A DNA stretch of 64,000 nucleotides, taken from Verticillium longisporum (Eukaryota > Ascomycota > Sordariomycetes > Glomerellales > Plectosphaerellaceae). The stretch covers positions 3,534,001 to 3,598,000 of the forward strand of contig JAETXT010000006.1 in the NCBI GenBank assembly GCA_019188255.1, given 5' to 3'. The notes below the pieces were generated by a model. The model searched no databases. It saw nothing but the letters and a program-made list of their open reading frames with translations, and was not told the DNA's origin. Positions 21,853 through 31,838 of this stretch are shown here, piece by piece; position 1 is the stretch's first letter, and each line of letters begins with the position of its first letter. The position numbers and the translations under genes are program-made.

Positions 21853-23962
21853 ATGCAGCAGCCATCGCCGCCGCCGCCGCCGCCGCCGCAGCAGCAGCAA
21901 CAGCCGCCGCCGCAGAGCGCATCGCCTGGTGAATCGTCCAGCAACAACACCAACCCGTCTGCTCATCATCAAGGTGGTACGTGAACGGAACGCATTTCTT
22001 TCCATCCATCCAAGTCGTCATCATCAAACACTGTCGGTCCTGTCCGCCCTTCTATGTTTTTTTCTATATTCTTACTTTTACGATCGTTTGCCATGTTCAT
22101 CTGCTGTTGCGATCGGAACGCGCAATCCCTCCTTCCCCACCAGAGCCGTCACTCCCTCGTCGCGCTTTCGCGTTGCCTGGGGCCGCTGACTGCGCTGCAC
22201 CCACGTCCCTGCCTTCCCCCCCCCCCCAAACCCATCAATCACCCTTCAAGGCAGGCAGCAAGCAGAGCCCAGACCCCCCGAACCCAACACCTCTCTCCTC
22301 CTGTACGACCATCTACTGTACGACCATCTACTGTACGACCACAGCATCGCCTCTGGCTGCTGGTCTGCCCCCTCTTCTGCAGCAGCCCTCTGCAGCAGCC
22401 CTCTGCAGCAGCCCTCTGCACCAGTTCTCTGCAGTACATGGCGCGATCTCCAATGCGGCAAGATGACTAGTACATCCACCGTCGACGGCGCGTCGACCCC
22501 CGGAAGCCCGGCCGCCATCTTCTGTCCCCCTCCTCCCCTCCTTCCCTGATGGTGGGTGGCCGGCCTTGCCTGCCCATCCATCTCATATTACCACCCCCTA
22601 CTTTCCTCCCCACCCCCCAAGCTGCGAACGACGCGAACGACCTCGGACTTGTCTGCTCCCCTTACTCGAGCTCGTCTGCTCCTCTTACTTAAGCCATCAT
22701 CATCCATTCACTCTTTTGTCACATCGTCTCTCTCCTTGTGTCCCCCCCCCCCCCCCCACCTTGCTGACACATTCGCTTCTTGCAGACGGCCAGTTTCGAC
22801 ACCAACTCGAGATCCTGAGCACGCTCGGCGCATCGAACCCCACCACCGGCGCCGGCGCGCAACCTCGCGGTCCCCAGCAGCCTCCCAACGGCCAGCCGAC
22901 TCACGGCTATGCCAACGGCGCGACTTCGCCTGCACCAGACGGACTGCCCGCCAGCAATAACAACAACAACAACGACCCGGAAGCCCACATTCACCCAGAC
23001 CTCAGGGCCCGAACCAACTTTGCCCCCCCCGCGACCAACATGATGGCCTCCGCTATGCCCCCTCCTGCCGTCTCACCCGGCGCACCACCCGCCGGCCCCT
23101 CCACTGCGCCGCCTCCCATGCAGCAGATTCAACCTCATCCCGCCCCTGATGTCGGCGGCGATCCAATGTCCATCGACGACGGGTCAGCCGATGGGCGCAA
23201 GGCGAAGCGCGAACTCTCCCAGTCCAAGCGCGCCGCCCAGAACAGGGCCGCTCAGGTACGTCGTGTCGCCATGCCTGCGCGCATCGCATCGGTCTCCCAG
23301 TGCAGCTGACATGCTAACACCCTGCACAGCGAGCTTTCCGCCAACGAAAAGAGGGCTACATCAAAAAGCTCGAGCAGCAGGTTCGTGATTTTATGGACAT
23401 GGAGTCCCAGTATAAGCAGCTCCAGTCAGAGAGCTATGCGCTTCGCGAATACGTCATCCACCTGCAGTCGCGCATGCTCGACACCCAAGGCGAATACCCC
23501 CAGGCCCCGCCCAACGTCAACCTCAACCAGCCCCCACCGCCTCACCTCGCACAGGGTCCCCCGGCCCATCAGCTCCAAGGCCCCGACGCCATTCCCGGCT
23601 CGCAGCCGCCCCACGCCGTCCCGGAGCAGCAACATCAGCAGCAACATCAGCAGCAACATCAGCAACAGCAGCAGCAACAGCAGCCGCCGCAGCAGCAGCC
23701 AGAGCCCGTCCAGCAGCAGCCGCTCCCAGCCGCCACCGCGCCACCGCCCGCGCCAACGAACGACTCGGCTGTCGGCACGCCCCTCGAGGCCGTTGCGCAA
23801 GCCGTCGCTGGTCTCGCAGCGCAGGAACAGATGGCCGAGCGCCAAAACTACTCAGGCGCTAAGGACTATCGCCCGGACGCCGACGTTGAGATCAAGCCCG
23901 ATATGGATACCGACCCCCAGCTGCGCGATGACAGCATGCAAGCCCCGACCGCCTCGATGTAG
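21853..23962 (+). CDS. Yap/Fcr3-like bZIP transcription factor
   Basis: Nuclear DNA-binding protein of 408 residues. Exons: 21853-21976, 22786-23255 and 23330-23962; all phases fit. The N-terminus is Pro/Gln-rich. The basic region KRELSQSKRAAQNRAAQ continues across intron 2 into RAFRQRKEGYIKKLEQQV, giving the AP-1/Yap-type contact motif NRAAQRAFRQRK. The leucine zipper then runs through MESQYKQLQSESYALREYVIHLQ. The intron inside the basic region sits between NRAAQ and RAF. Downstream are poly-Gln/His tracts (about residues 360-370 of the low-complexity part) and an acidic C-terminus. No C-terminal Cys-rich redox domain like that of Yap1 is seen, so it resembles the Fcr3 type. Intron 1 is 809 bp, very long for this genome, with two sets of tandem repeats. 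Likely role: stress or metabolic regulation (inference). Confidence 0.88.
22301..22340. repeat. 15-bp tandem repeat in the bZIP intron
   Basis: Nearly three copies of CTGTACGACCATCTA in tandem inside the 809-bp first intron of the bZIP gene. Confidence 0.85.
22374..22420. repeat. 14-bp CTCTGCAGCAGCCC tandem repeat in the bZIP intron
   Basis: About three copies of a PstI-containing (CTGCAG) unit, decaying at the 3' end, inside the same intron. Confidence 0.85.
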
Positions 23963-24364
23963 GAGTATCCAGATCCGGACTCGGGGTAGATGACCATGCT
24001 GTCTTGTGTCACTCCCCAATTTTTTTTGCGCGTGTTTTTAATGCTGTTCCGGCGTTGCGTTGAGGGGCAACCGATCGTGTGCTTCCCCCCACCCCTGTCT
24101 ATTTGCTAAACTGAATTGGAGAACGGCGTTCCTATTGCTGGGGGGGTTCAGATGGGGCTCGAGTCTTCGACGAGGCGGATGCGCTTGCGTCCACGGGCCT
24201 GGCTTTTCGAAAACTGTCGAGGCTGGAGAAGATGTATGGGCGGACGGGCTTTGCGCAAGGCATACCCAGTGTTTGATAGTCAGTGCTGCTCTTTCAAGAC
24301 GGCCAGTTAGCCATGTCACCAATTCTTTCCTTTTGTTTGCCCCTGCTGTCGTTGTTCACGTGCC
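23963..24364. other. 3' flank of bZIP gene
   Basis: 402 bp without a recognised gene between the bZIP stop and the possible orphan gene. Confidence 0.4.
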
Positions 24365-24904
24365 ATGGACGAATCTGGCACATGGCAGAGGGAAGCGGTC
24401 AGCGTGTTGTCCAGGGCGTATGCCGTCGGCGGCAGCGGAAGAGCTGCGGGTCGTCGCCCGAACTGTGGAGACAATGCCGACGCTGCGGCCGCCGTCTTGG
24501 ACAGCCTGCCTGGCGGCGCAGGTCGTGCTGGGTACCCGGTGGTCGGACGCCTCTGGGGTGTGTTCTCGCAGATGGGCCGGAGATCACGACTGGAGGGTCT
24601 CAAGGACGCCATCTCCCCGGAGCTATTTCTCATCACCGCCCGCGCTGTCGTGGGCTTGCCGAACGCGGATGAAGTCGCTGACAGGGTTGCCGACAAGGTT
24701 ACTGATAAGGTTGCTGACAAGGTCTTCAGCACGTTGTTCGCCGCGATGGGGCACCGGAGGCAGGTCATGCGTCAGGGAGGCCTAGAGAGCGGCGCTGCTG
24801 CAGGATCCAGGGCCATCGAGTACAGCCATGTCAACGACCAAGGTGATTGGATTGGACGCAACGTTCTCGGGGATGCCGAGAGGGCTACCGTGTTCGAGCT
24901 GTGA
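24365..24904 (+). CDS. Possible orphan protein with VADK-type repeats
   Basis: Uninterrupted frame of 179 codons starting at an ATG in good context (GCCATGG). No known domain is recognised. The first half is Ala/Gly/Arg-rich. The middle is more protein-like (LKDAISPELFLITARAVVGL), and then come four 12-bp units encoding VADR, VADK, VTDK and VADK. The units differ mainly at synonymous positions (GCT/GCC, GAC/GAT), which suggests selection on this reading frame; the sequence continues with VFSTLFAAM. An amphipathic helix is likely here. No intron is needed. The opposite strand is also open over part of the region, so coding status is uncertain. Confidence 0.4.
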   Translation: MDESGTWQREAVSVLSRAYAVGGSGRAAGRRPNCGDNADAAAAVLDSLPGGAGRAGYPVVGRLWGVFSQMGRRSRLEGLKDAISPELFLITARAVVGLPNADEVADRVADKVTDKVADKVFSTLFAAMGHRRQVMRQGGLESGAAAGSRAIEYSHVNDQGDWIGRNVLGDAERATVFEL

Positions 24905-26864
24905 AATGTCCCTAGTCGCTATAGAGTTGAGTACATCCTTTGCCTCGATCTTTGTGTTCTGCAGACAATGGTGCGCTGGGGCATCACCACTGTCACAAAG
25001 CTGGAGGCAGTACATTGATTTACTGTATCGGGGCTTTTTGCCAGCCGACTGTTGATACAGTGAGTCGTACAATGAGAGCGAGGGCATGCGGGTCTGGAGC
25101 TGCGGGACCCTCACGATATCGGAAGCACTGAACAAGAATCCTCGGGAGGCGAGCGATCGCTGACGAGGCGCTGCGATTCTCCTACGTGGACTCCTCGACC
25201 GGAACCCCCTACTTCTCGGATTTCGAGTAACTGTCCCGTAGGTCAGGTCTAGAGAGACAGACATCTGAGCGTCTTGACGAATCTAGGAGTGCCTTCGTTG
25301 TGCGTCACAGAAGCATCGAACTGGACGCTCATCTGTTTGGTTGTGTTCTGACAAGTGCGATCTTTCAAAGGCCCGTCCAAAAACGTCTCCTGCACGATCT
25401 GGCACCTTGACATTTGGACTAGTGTTCACGGTCCTCCAGACTTGTTCTTCAGCCGTGAATTGATGGATCTCACAGCCAAGTACGTGTCGCGGGAGGTTGA
25501 GAGGCCTGAGTAGCAAACCACTCTGAACACCGAATACAAAGTGATTGGATACCTCACTTGGGGGCACACGGGGAGTGGTGAAGATGGTTAGTCAGAACGG
25601 GGTTTGCTCTCGCAGAGTGCTTCCTGGAAGCTACTCTGCTCTCGATCTCTTCTGCTTGCTTGAAAATCGTCGTCCAGTGGCGATCCTCGGCGTCCGTATC
25701 CTGAAGTGCAGTTTTGTTATTGTTTAAACGCTTCCGCTGGGCGGTGAGTTCAGCGTATCGTGCACGTAGTGCCTTTGCTGTCCGCGAGAATGCCGTCTTG
25801 ACCTAGTAATAGTCCACGATCTAGTCTGGCGGATACCGGTGTGTGTCTCGTGTTCCCGATGACGATGATGACGCCGATGTGGCTCTATGGCCTGTAGGTA
25901 TTAACTGCCTGTCCTACGGGACTGGGGATAGTTTGCCGAAGGCTGAGACGATGGACAAGTCTGCTAGCGGAATCTCGACAGCTTATTCCTGATGATCCTC
26001 CGCCTAGTGGTATAGCTAGTACGCCTTGATAGCAGTTGCGTCTGATATAGGACTGATAACGGACTGGGCTGGGGACTATGATAGCGGACTTGGAACGTGG
26101 GCTTGGAGATGGGCTTGGGTGGTACCGGACTGGGGACTGTGATGGCGATGGTGGACTCAGAGTTGGGCTGGGCTTGGGTGATAACGGAGATAATGCGCTT
26201 AGGTGATGATGGACTGGGGACTATGATAGCGGACTTGATGATGTCGGGATGGAGATTGGGCTGGGAGACTTGGAGCCAGTATCGTGTCTCAGATATCTAT
26301 CTCTTCGTCTGATAACGGCAGACGGACGTCTAGTGATGACTATATCTGGTCTTGAATGGAAAAATTGGAATGGTATAATGGAGCGATCGGACGACCAGTT
26401 GCTACCATTGTTGGTTCATCCTGTCCCACAGATGGGGATGGCGATGGCGAAGTGGTAGTGTCTTCCGTCGTGGGGATGGGAGTGTCGTCAGGTTAGTCAA
26501 GGTAGAACTGTGATGAGATGTCATAGCGTGAGTCACCTGGAATATCCCAGTATACCAAGCGGCCCTGCAAAGAAAGGGCCCATCTCCGGGTAGCCTGGAG
26601 GCAAGCCATGGAAGGGCACCTGAAGCTCAGCTCGCTCAAGTCCCTAAAATGATGGCATCACAGCATCGTTCATGACAATGGAAATGACAACTCATGAGCA
26701 TGTCTATAACACTAATTTCCACACGTGAATCATTGCAGGCAAACCACCATGGTGACAAGATTCTTCTAACCAAAATTCGAGTGCTCATTTTTGGGCCAAA
26801 AAAGAGGAAAACAAACACTGTCGACACCCTCCCTTTTACGTCCTGCCCAGCCCAAACTCCATAC
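24905..26864. other. 2-kb region without a recognisable gene
   Basis: 3' flank of ARP5 on the right. No frame has a family signature. The section 26041-26290 is G-rich with degenerate repeats built from GGACTGGGGACTATGATAG-like words. Confidence 0.5.
26041..26290. repeat. Degenerate G-rich tandem repeat array
   Basis: Built from variants of GGACTGGGGACTATGATAG and GGGCTTGGGTGATAACGGA. One 24-bp stretch occurs as two exact copies, at 26069-26092 and 26214-26237. Looks like an eroded satellite. Confidence 0.7.
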
Positions 26865-29254
26865 TCATACAGGGGGACAGCTGTTTCCCAAATCATGCTC
26901 CTACACACGCACAGTCAGTATTGAGCGCCTCGTCAACGAACATCGAAGCAGGAGAAGTCTCACCTTGAGGTACTCGTGCCCCTTTTCCTCGTACTCGGCC
27001 TTTGTCACGGCGGCGGCCTTCCACGCGTCGCCGCCGCTCCACTCGGCGGCACCCCTCCACGCATCGAGCAGCGGATCTGCCGCGCGACGCGTCCGCAGCG
27101 GCGCGCCCGCCGGCAGCAGTGCCGCGAGCCCGTCGCGCAGGCGCTGGTCAAAGTTCTTGAAGAGCGTGTTGCCGCCCGTCAGGAAGACGTCCTTCAGAAA
27201 GGCGTCGCTGCCGCCGACCTGGTCGACGAGGCGGTGGGTCAGAATGTCGCCCGTGATTTCGACGAGGCCGGCCTGGTCGACGCCGGCGATGGAGGGCCGG
27301 AAGACGACCTCGGGCACGCGGATGCGCTCGACGTTGAGGTGGATCTGGTTCGCCTCGGCCTGGGACGCCGTGTCAAAGGGCGCGGCCCGCGGGCAAAGGC
27401 GTGGAGCATCGACTTGGACCAGTCGAGCTGGGCCTCGTGCCTGTGTTCGTGGGTGAAGTGCGGGTCGTGGCGGAGGAGGTCGTGTTCGTAGGACTTGAGG
27501 TTGGCCGGCAAATCTTCCACCTCCTGCTCCTCGTCGCTGTTCTCGCCGACGGTGATGGTGCGGTAGACCCCCCAGTCGTCGTCGTCGGCACCAAACGTGT
27601 CGTCGTTTCCGCCACGGCGTCGCTTGCGCGTGGGCTCGTCGGCGGCAAGGTTGGCAATGGTCTTCATGCGCGACTGCGAGGCGAGGGATTTACGGTTGCC
27701 GAGGTCCTGCTTAAGGCGATCACGCTCCTTCATCTTGAGCAGCGCGTCGGCGCGTTTCTGGCGGCGCTCGTCGAGCCAGCCCTCCAGGTCGTTCTCGCGG
27801 CGCTCCTCATCAAGGCGTTTTGCCTCGGCAATGCGGGCCTTTTCCGCCTCCTTCTCGGCTTTCGCGCGCGCGCGCGTCGTGGTTGGACTTGAGGAGGCGC
27901 TGCTGTCGCTTAGCTTTGATGCTGGCGTCGTCGAGCTGGTCGTCGGGAACGTCGAGGAGGTCAAAGTTGGGCGGCGCCTGCTGCTCCTCCTCCTCCTCGC
28001 CGCCGACGTCCTTGGTGCGGGCCTTGCGCACGGCCTTGTCGAGGACAGCGATCGTCTTCTCGAGGGCCGCCTCGTCTTTGAGCTCATCGGCGTCGAGCAG
28101 GCGGCGAACATCCTTCTTATTGGTGAGGGCCTCGAGACGGGACTGGAGCTTCTTGTAGTACTCGAGCTCCTCCTCTTTGCGCATGAGCTTCTCAAGACGC
28201 ATCTTGGCAGCCTGCTGCTGCAAGCGGCGACCGCTCTCCTTCTTGCGCTCGGCAATCTTGGCCAGCTCCTCCTCCGTCTTCTCGATGATGACCTCCTCGG
28301 TGTAGGGGTACTGGATGACGACGTCGCGGTCCTCAAGGCCAGTCCAGTCAAGGTAGCCGGAGAGTTCGTTATCGTAGTCGGCAGAGAGATAGCAGTGATC
28401 GCGCACCATGTGCTCGGCCTGCGAGGGGCTCAGCTTGCCGACAAAGGCGGGATACTTGAGCCTAAGGAGCTTGAGGAGGTACTCGGCCGAGTGCCAGCCG
28501 CCCCAGTTCAGGCGGGTGGCTTGGGCGAGCATGGCCTTCTGGTTGTAGACGGGGATGACATGGGTCGAGGTATGGGACGAGGAGACGACGAGGCCGGTGG
28601 AGCCCTTGTTGTGGCGATAGGAGAAGAGCGAGTCGATGCCGTAGGCGACGGAGGGGGCGCCGTAGCACTCGAAGAGCGTCTCGTTCATGGCTGCCTGCGT
28701 TAGCTTGCCGTGCATTGCCGTAGTTTGGGGACATGGGAAGGCTCACTCTTGCGGACGTAGGAAAAGTTGGCGACAGCCTCGGTCATGACGATGGGCATGT
28801 CAATGTTGCCCTCGGCGCTGTTCATGCCGAGTTTGAGGAAGATGTAGTCGAGCACATGCTCCATGGCGTCCCAGTTTGTGACGACGCCAGTGCCCTGCTC
28901 AAACGCATTTCGAACGTGACTCCTCGAGTTGGCGTCGGCGTAGCAGTCGTTGCCGGCAAAGGAATACGTCTTGCCAGCTTTGCGATCGCGGTACTTGGAC
29001 ATGATGGGAGGGATGCTCATGCGCGGCTTGTCCTCAAAGGACCAGCCGGCGCGGACAGCATTGGAGCCGTTATCGATGACAATAGCGGAGGTGCCCTGAG
29101 GCCGAGCGAGAGCCTTCTCACGGCCGTCGTGCTGGATGGCCATGGGCTTGTCGAAGCGAGCCTCCCTCATGGGGAAGATGTTGGCTGGGGGGTATTCCCT
29201 AGGCGGGGGCAGTTTGGAGGCGGGAATGCCATCATCAGTCGCAGAGGGCGCCAT
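26865..29254 (-). CDS. ARP5: Actin-related protein 5, INO80 complex subunit (two frame breaks)
   Basis: Nuclear actin-related protein that with Ies6 couples ATP hydrolysis by INO80 to nucleosome sliding. Exons: 28747-29254, 26964-28690 and 26865-26900. The actin-fold phosphate-1 loop is AIVIDNGSNAVRAGWS (Asp61), followed by FAGNDC and MNETLFECYGAPSVAYG. A long charged coiled-coil insertion (KKESGRRLQQQAAKMRLEK and onward), typical of Arp5, splits the fold. The C-terminus returns to actin sequence (LTGGNTLFKNFDQRL) and ends EYLKEHDLGNSCPPV after a 63-bp intron. Two breaks lie in exon 2: a (CG)7 run at 27863-27876, where one more CG joins the frames, and 27377-27380, where one more C restores RPFDTASQAEANQ. 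The restored length would be about 757 residues. The start at 29254 is the Met nearest the conserved part; upstream in-frame Mets exist. Confidence 0.92.
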
Positions 29255-30544
29255 GGCGGCGCTGGCGGCTTGGGGAGGGCGTTCGGATGCAGCAAGGGAA
29301 GCTGTCGTGTGCTCGATGGAAATGTGGCGAGGATGGCAGGCGTACAGAGAAATCGCAGAATCGTCTAGGGTGTCGACACTGTCATGCTGTGGAGTGAAAG
29401 GTAGAGAGGTTGCGTCAACAGACGTGATCGGGTGGATGGAGGCTGACAAGGCTTTCGTTGAGTTGGCATGTGCGATGGGAGGGATTCCGTGGGCCAATTG
29501 GCGACGCAAGGGTGGTTGCGCTTTGCGCTTCGTTTCTGTCTGACCAGGCGGAATTCAGTTTGTCGTCTGGCGATGCGTCGCGGTCGAGCTCCCACGTCGT
29601 CAGTCCTCTTGGACTAGCCTGCAACAGTAGGTACCTCTGTACCTGCCAAGGTACCTCTGTACCTGCCACAGTACAGTACCATAATAGGGTAGGCACCTCT
29701 GTACCTGCCACAATGAGGTCCCGGCAGGGTCGAACGTCCTGGACCCACGCCCAACCCGATAGACCCGCCACCAATGCACCCCCCTTCACATCCGCATGCT
29801 GAACCCCCCCCTTTGACCTCGTCTTTACACCACTTCTGCAATGCTGGCATATCTACTGCTTCAAGACTTCCTGATAATCATACGAGACTCGCTGACTCTA
29901 TGAAGGGAGTAAGAAAAGAAAGACAACCCCACAAACGATTGTGCAGACACAGTATCGTCCGTCACCCTTCTGCTCCATGCATGCCTATACGACTGAGATG
30001 GCTGCGATGGTGCCCAACAGCGCAGAGCTCACAGCTCTGTGACAGCCAAACAATTCTTTTACGTGCTACACGACAGTCGCACCACTTTAGTCAGCTTATC
30101 TTTCGCCGCCGGGCGATCTGACATGCATGTCTCCAATGGCACGTTTACGGATGTCAGCCCTGTCGTGGCCAAGAGCCTGTCTCGACGCCGATGAAGAGGG
30201 TTGAACAGAACGGACATGACTCTTCAAGCCTTGCGAGGAAGATGCAAAAGCCCAGACGTTCTGTGTGTGAAGTCACGCCAGAATGGCAACGTACCAACAA
30301 CAGAGAAGCAGGCAAAACAGCAATGACACCAATCGCAGCAGCCGTCGGTGAATGGGTATTTTAGTTTCCAGTATCTCATGAAGCTTGCAAGGCGCTTCGG
30401 TGTTTCATTATACAGGTAAGATGGTTTGTGACCATAACCCCGGGATTCATTCGTAGTCGCAATCTTGCGCATGTGTACCTGGTCGGCACTTAGCTGCCCT
30501 TTCCAAAGACAAATGCTTCGTGAAACACACATGTTCGTGAAATC
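29255..30544. other. 1.3-kb spacer between ARP5 and DAD4
   Basis: 5' flank of ARP5 and 3' flank of DAD4. Contains three copies of a 20-bp repeat (29630-29711). No gene supported. Confidence 0.5.
29630..29711. repeat. 20-bp repeat, three copies
   Basis: Units GGTACCTCTGTACCTGCCAA at 29630-29649, 29650-29669 and 29692-29711, the third with C in place of T at position 3. It belongs to the dispersed GGTACCT/CCTAGGTA word family seen across spacers in this window. Confidence 0.9.
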
Positions 30545-30983
30545 TCAAGAGGGAGGCTTGAGATTATCCGTAGCTGGTAGATCGGTCAGAAACACTGCCG
30601 ATATCTTGGCGGAGAACCTTACCCTCAAGGTGGAAAAGAACGTTGGACTGGTAGTTCTTGAACATCTGGGCCACCAGCTCGATGTTCATGTTTTGAATGT
30701 TGATGTCCTGGGAGCGCCGTGTTAGCATTGGCGTGGAAATTACTACGGAAAAGCTTCCATGAATACCTGTAGTGACTTGTTCATGACGACAATGGCCTCG
30801 TTCAGTTTCTCCTATCCATGCTGTCAATCACCCCGCAGGTTGTCAGGCGGGGCAGCCAGCACTCACAACATTGCCGATGATGCGCGACAGCAGCAGGTTC
30901 TGCTGATGCTCATGTGGGCTCTCCTGAAAAAATGTGTCAGGGACTTCATTGGAGGGTCGCGCGCAACAAATGGCACTTACCAT
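30545..30983 (-). CDS. DAD4: DASH complex subunit Dad4 (five exons, ATG-only first exon)
   Basis: Subunit of the DASH/Dam1 ring that couples kinetochores to spindle microtubules. The protein has 72 residues: [20 protein letters not shown], then [15 protein letters not shown], then [19 protein letters not shown] and [18 protein letters not shown]. It matches the Dad4 family from end to end. Exons: 30981-30983 (only ATG), 30867-30923, 30767-30811, 30623-30707 and 30545-30573. Introns are 57, 55, 59 and 49 bp, all GT-AG; those I checked have CTGAC/CTAAC-type branch sites. The summed exons give an intact 219-nt frame. No other start fits because the sequence upstream of GAGAGCCC is intron-like and the family begins with M-E-S-P. 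It is divergent from IES6 with 258 bp between the starts, so the two genes probably share a promoter region. Confidence 0.93.
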
Positions 30984-31241
30984 CTTCGTATGGTGTTGAT
31001 GTGCTAGTATTTGTTGTGTTACGACCAAGAGTGACCGTTGTTTTGGGGGGTCTATCACATCCCGTGAAAACAGAAGGCGGTCATCGGCGGCAAAATAAGC
31101 TGGTACGAGCTTCGTGCCAGTCGTCAGTGCTGGCTCTCGCTCCCTTGTCGCCGGACGCTCAACATCATCTGCAACTTGACCCCCATTGGCGCGCGTCCTC
31201 AGGCTCTATCTTTCGCAAACACACTCGTCATACTCGACACG

Positions 31242-31838
31242 ATGGCTGCCCCTACGGAAGCCCAGATTGCTCACCAGCAACTCCTGGATGACCTTGACAT
31301 TCACGCAATTCACAAGTCCTTCCGATCTCCGTCCTGGCGCCCCAACCACCGCCGCAACAAGAATATCAAGACCATCTCCACCGACCTGTCCCGTAAGGAG
31401 GCCTCATCATCTGCCATCGCCACCCCTCAAGACGACTCTCCCGCCGCGACGCCTCTTCCTGGCGGCCTCTCCCCCAGCGGTGCCTCGACGCCCGCCGACG
31501 CAGCAAACGCCCAGCCGAACCTCGCCCAGGCATCACGCAGCTTGTCGAAGCTCGTGCTCGAAAAGACGCTGAAGCAGCATCAAGGCGGCGGCCCAGGCGG
31601 CGCGACGGGCCCGGCGAGCGCAGCACCCAGCGCGACGTACACGAACATCGAGAGCGCGCCGTCCCTGGCCCACACGAAGCGGTACTGCGACATCACGGGC
31701 CTGCCCGCGCCGTATATCGACCCCAAGACGAGGCTGCGGTACCACGACAAGGAGGTCTTTGCGCTCATCCGAGGTCTGCCGCAGGGTGTCGCGGAGCAGT
31801 ATCTCGAGGCGAGGGGCGCCCACACGGTGTTGAAATAA
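31242..31838 (+). CDS. IES6: Ies6 / INO80 complex subunit C, YL1 C-terminal domain
   Basis: Partner of Arp5 in the INO80 chromatin remodeller; the two form a heterodimer that contacts nucleosomal DNA. Single exon, 198 residues. Features: FRSPSWRPNHRRNKNIKTI near residues 27-45 (the conserved Ies6 N-terminal segment), a Ser/Ala/Pro-rich linker, and the YL1-C domain near residues 145-180 with RYCDITGLPAPYIDPKTRLR and YHDKEVFALIRGL. The start MAAPTEAQIAHQQLL is chosen as the Met before the conserved segment; an upstream in-frame extension has no conserved sequence. Its partner ARP5 lies 2 kb to the left with only DAD4 between. Confidence 0.92.
   Translation: MAAPTEAQIAHQQLLDDLDIHAIHKSFRSPSWRPNHRRNKNIKTISTDLSRKEASSSAIATPQDDSPAATPLPGGLSPSGASTPADAANAQPNLAQASRSLSKLVLEKTLKQHQGGGPGGATGPASAAPSATYTNIESAPSLAHTKRYCDITGLPAPYIDPKTRLRYHDKEVFALIRGLPQGVAEQYLEARGAHTVLK

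Noticed and set aside
27239..28351. 370-codon minus-strand frame within ARP5
   Set aside because: Its C-terminal half is real ARP5 sequence after a frame break, while its N-terminal half is an out-of-frame shadow; it is not a separate gene.
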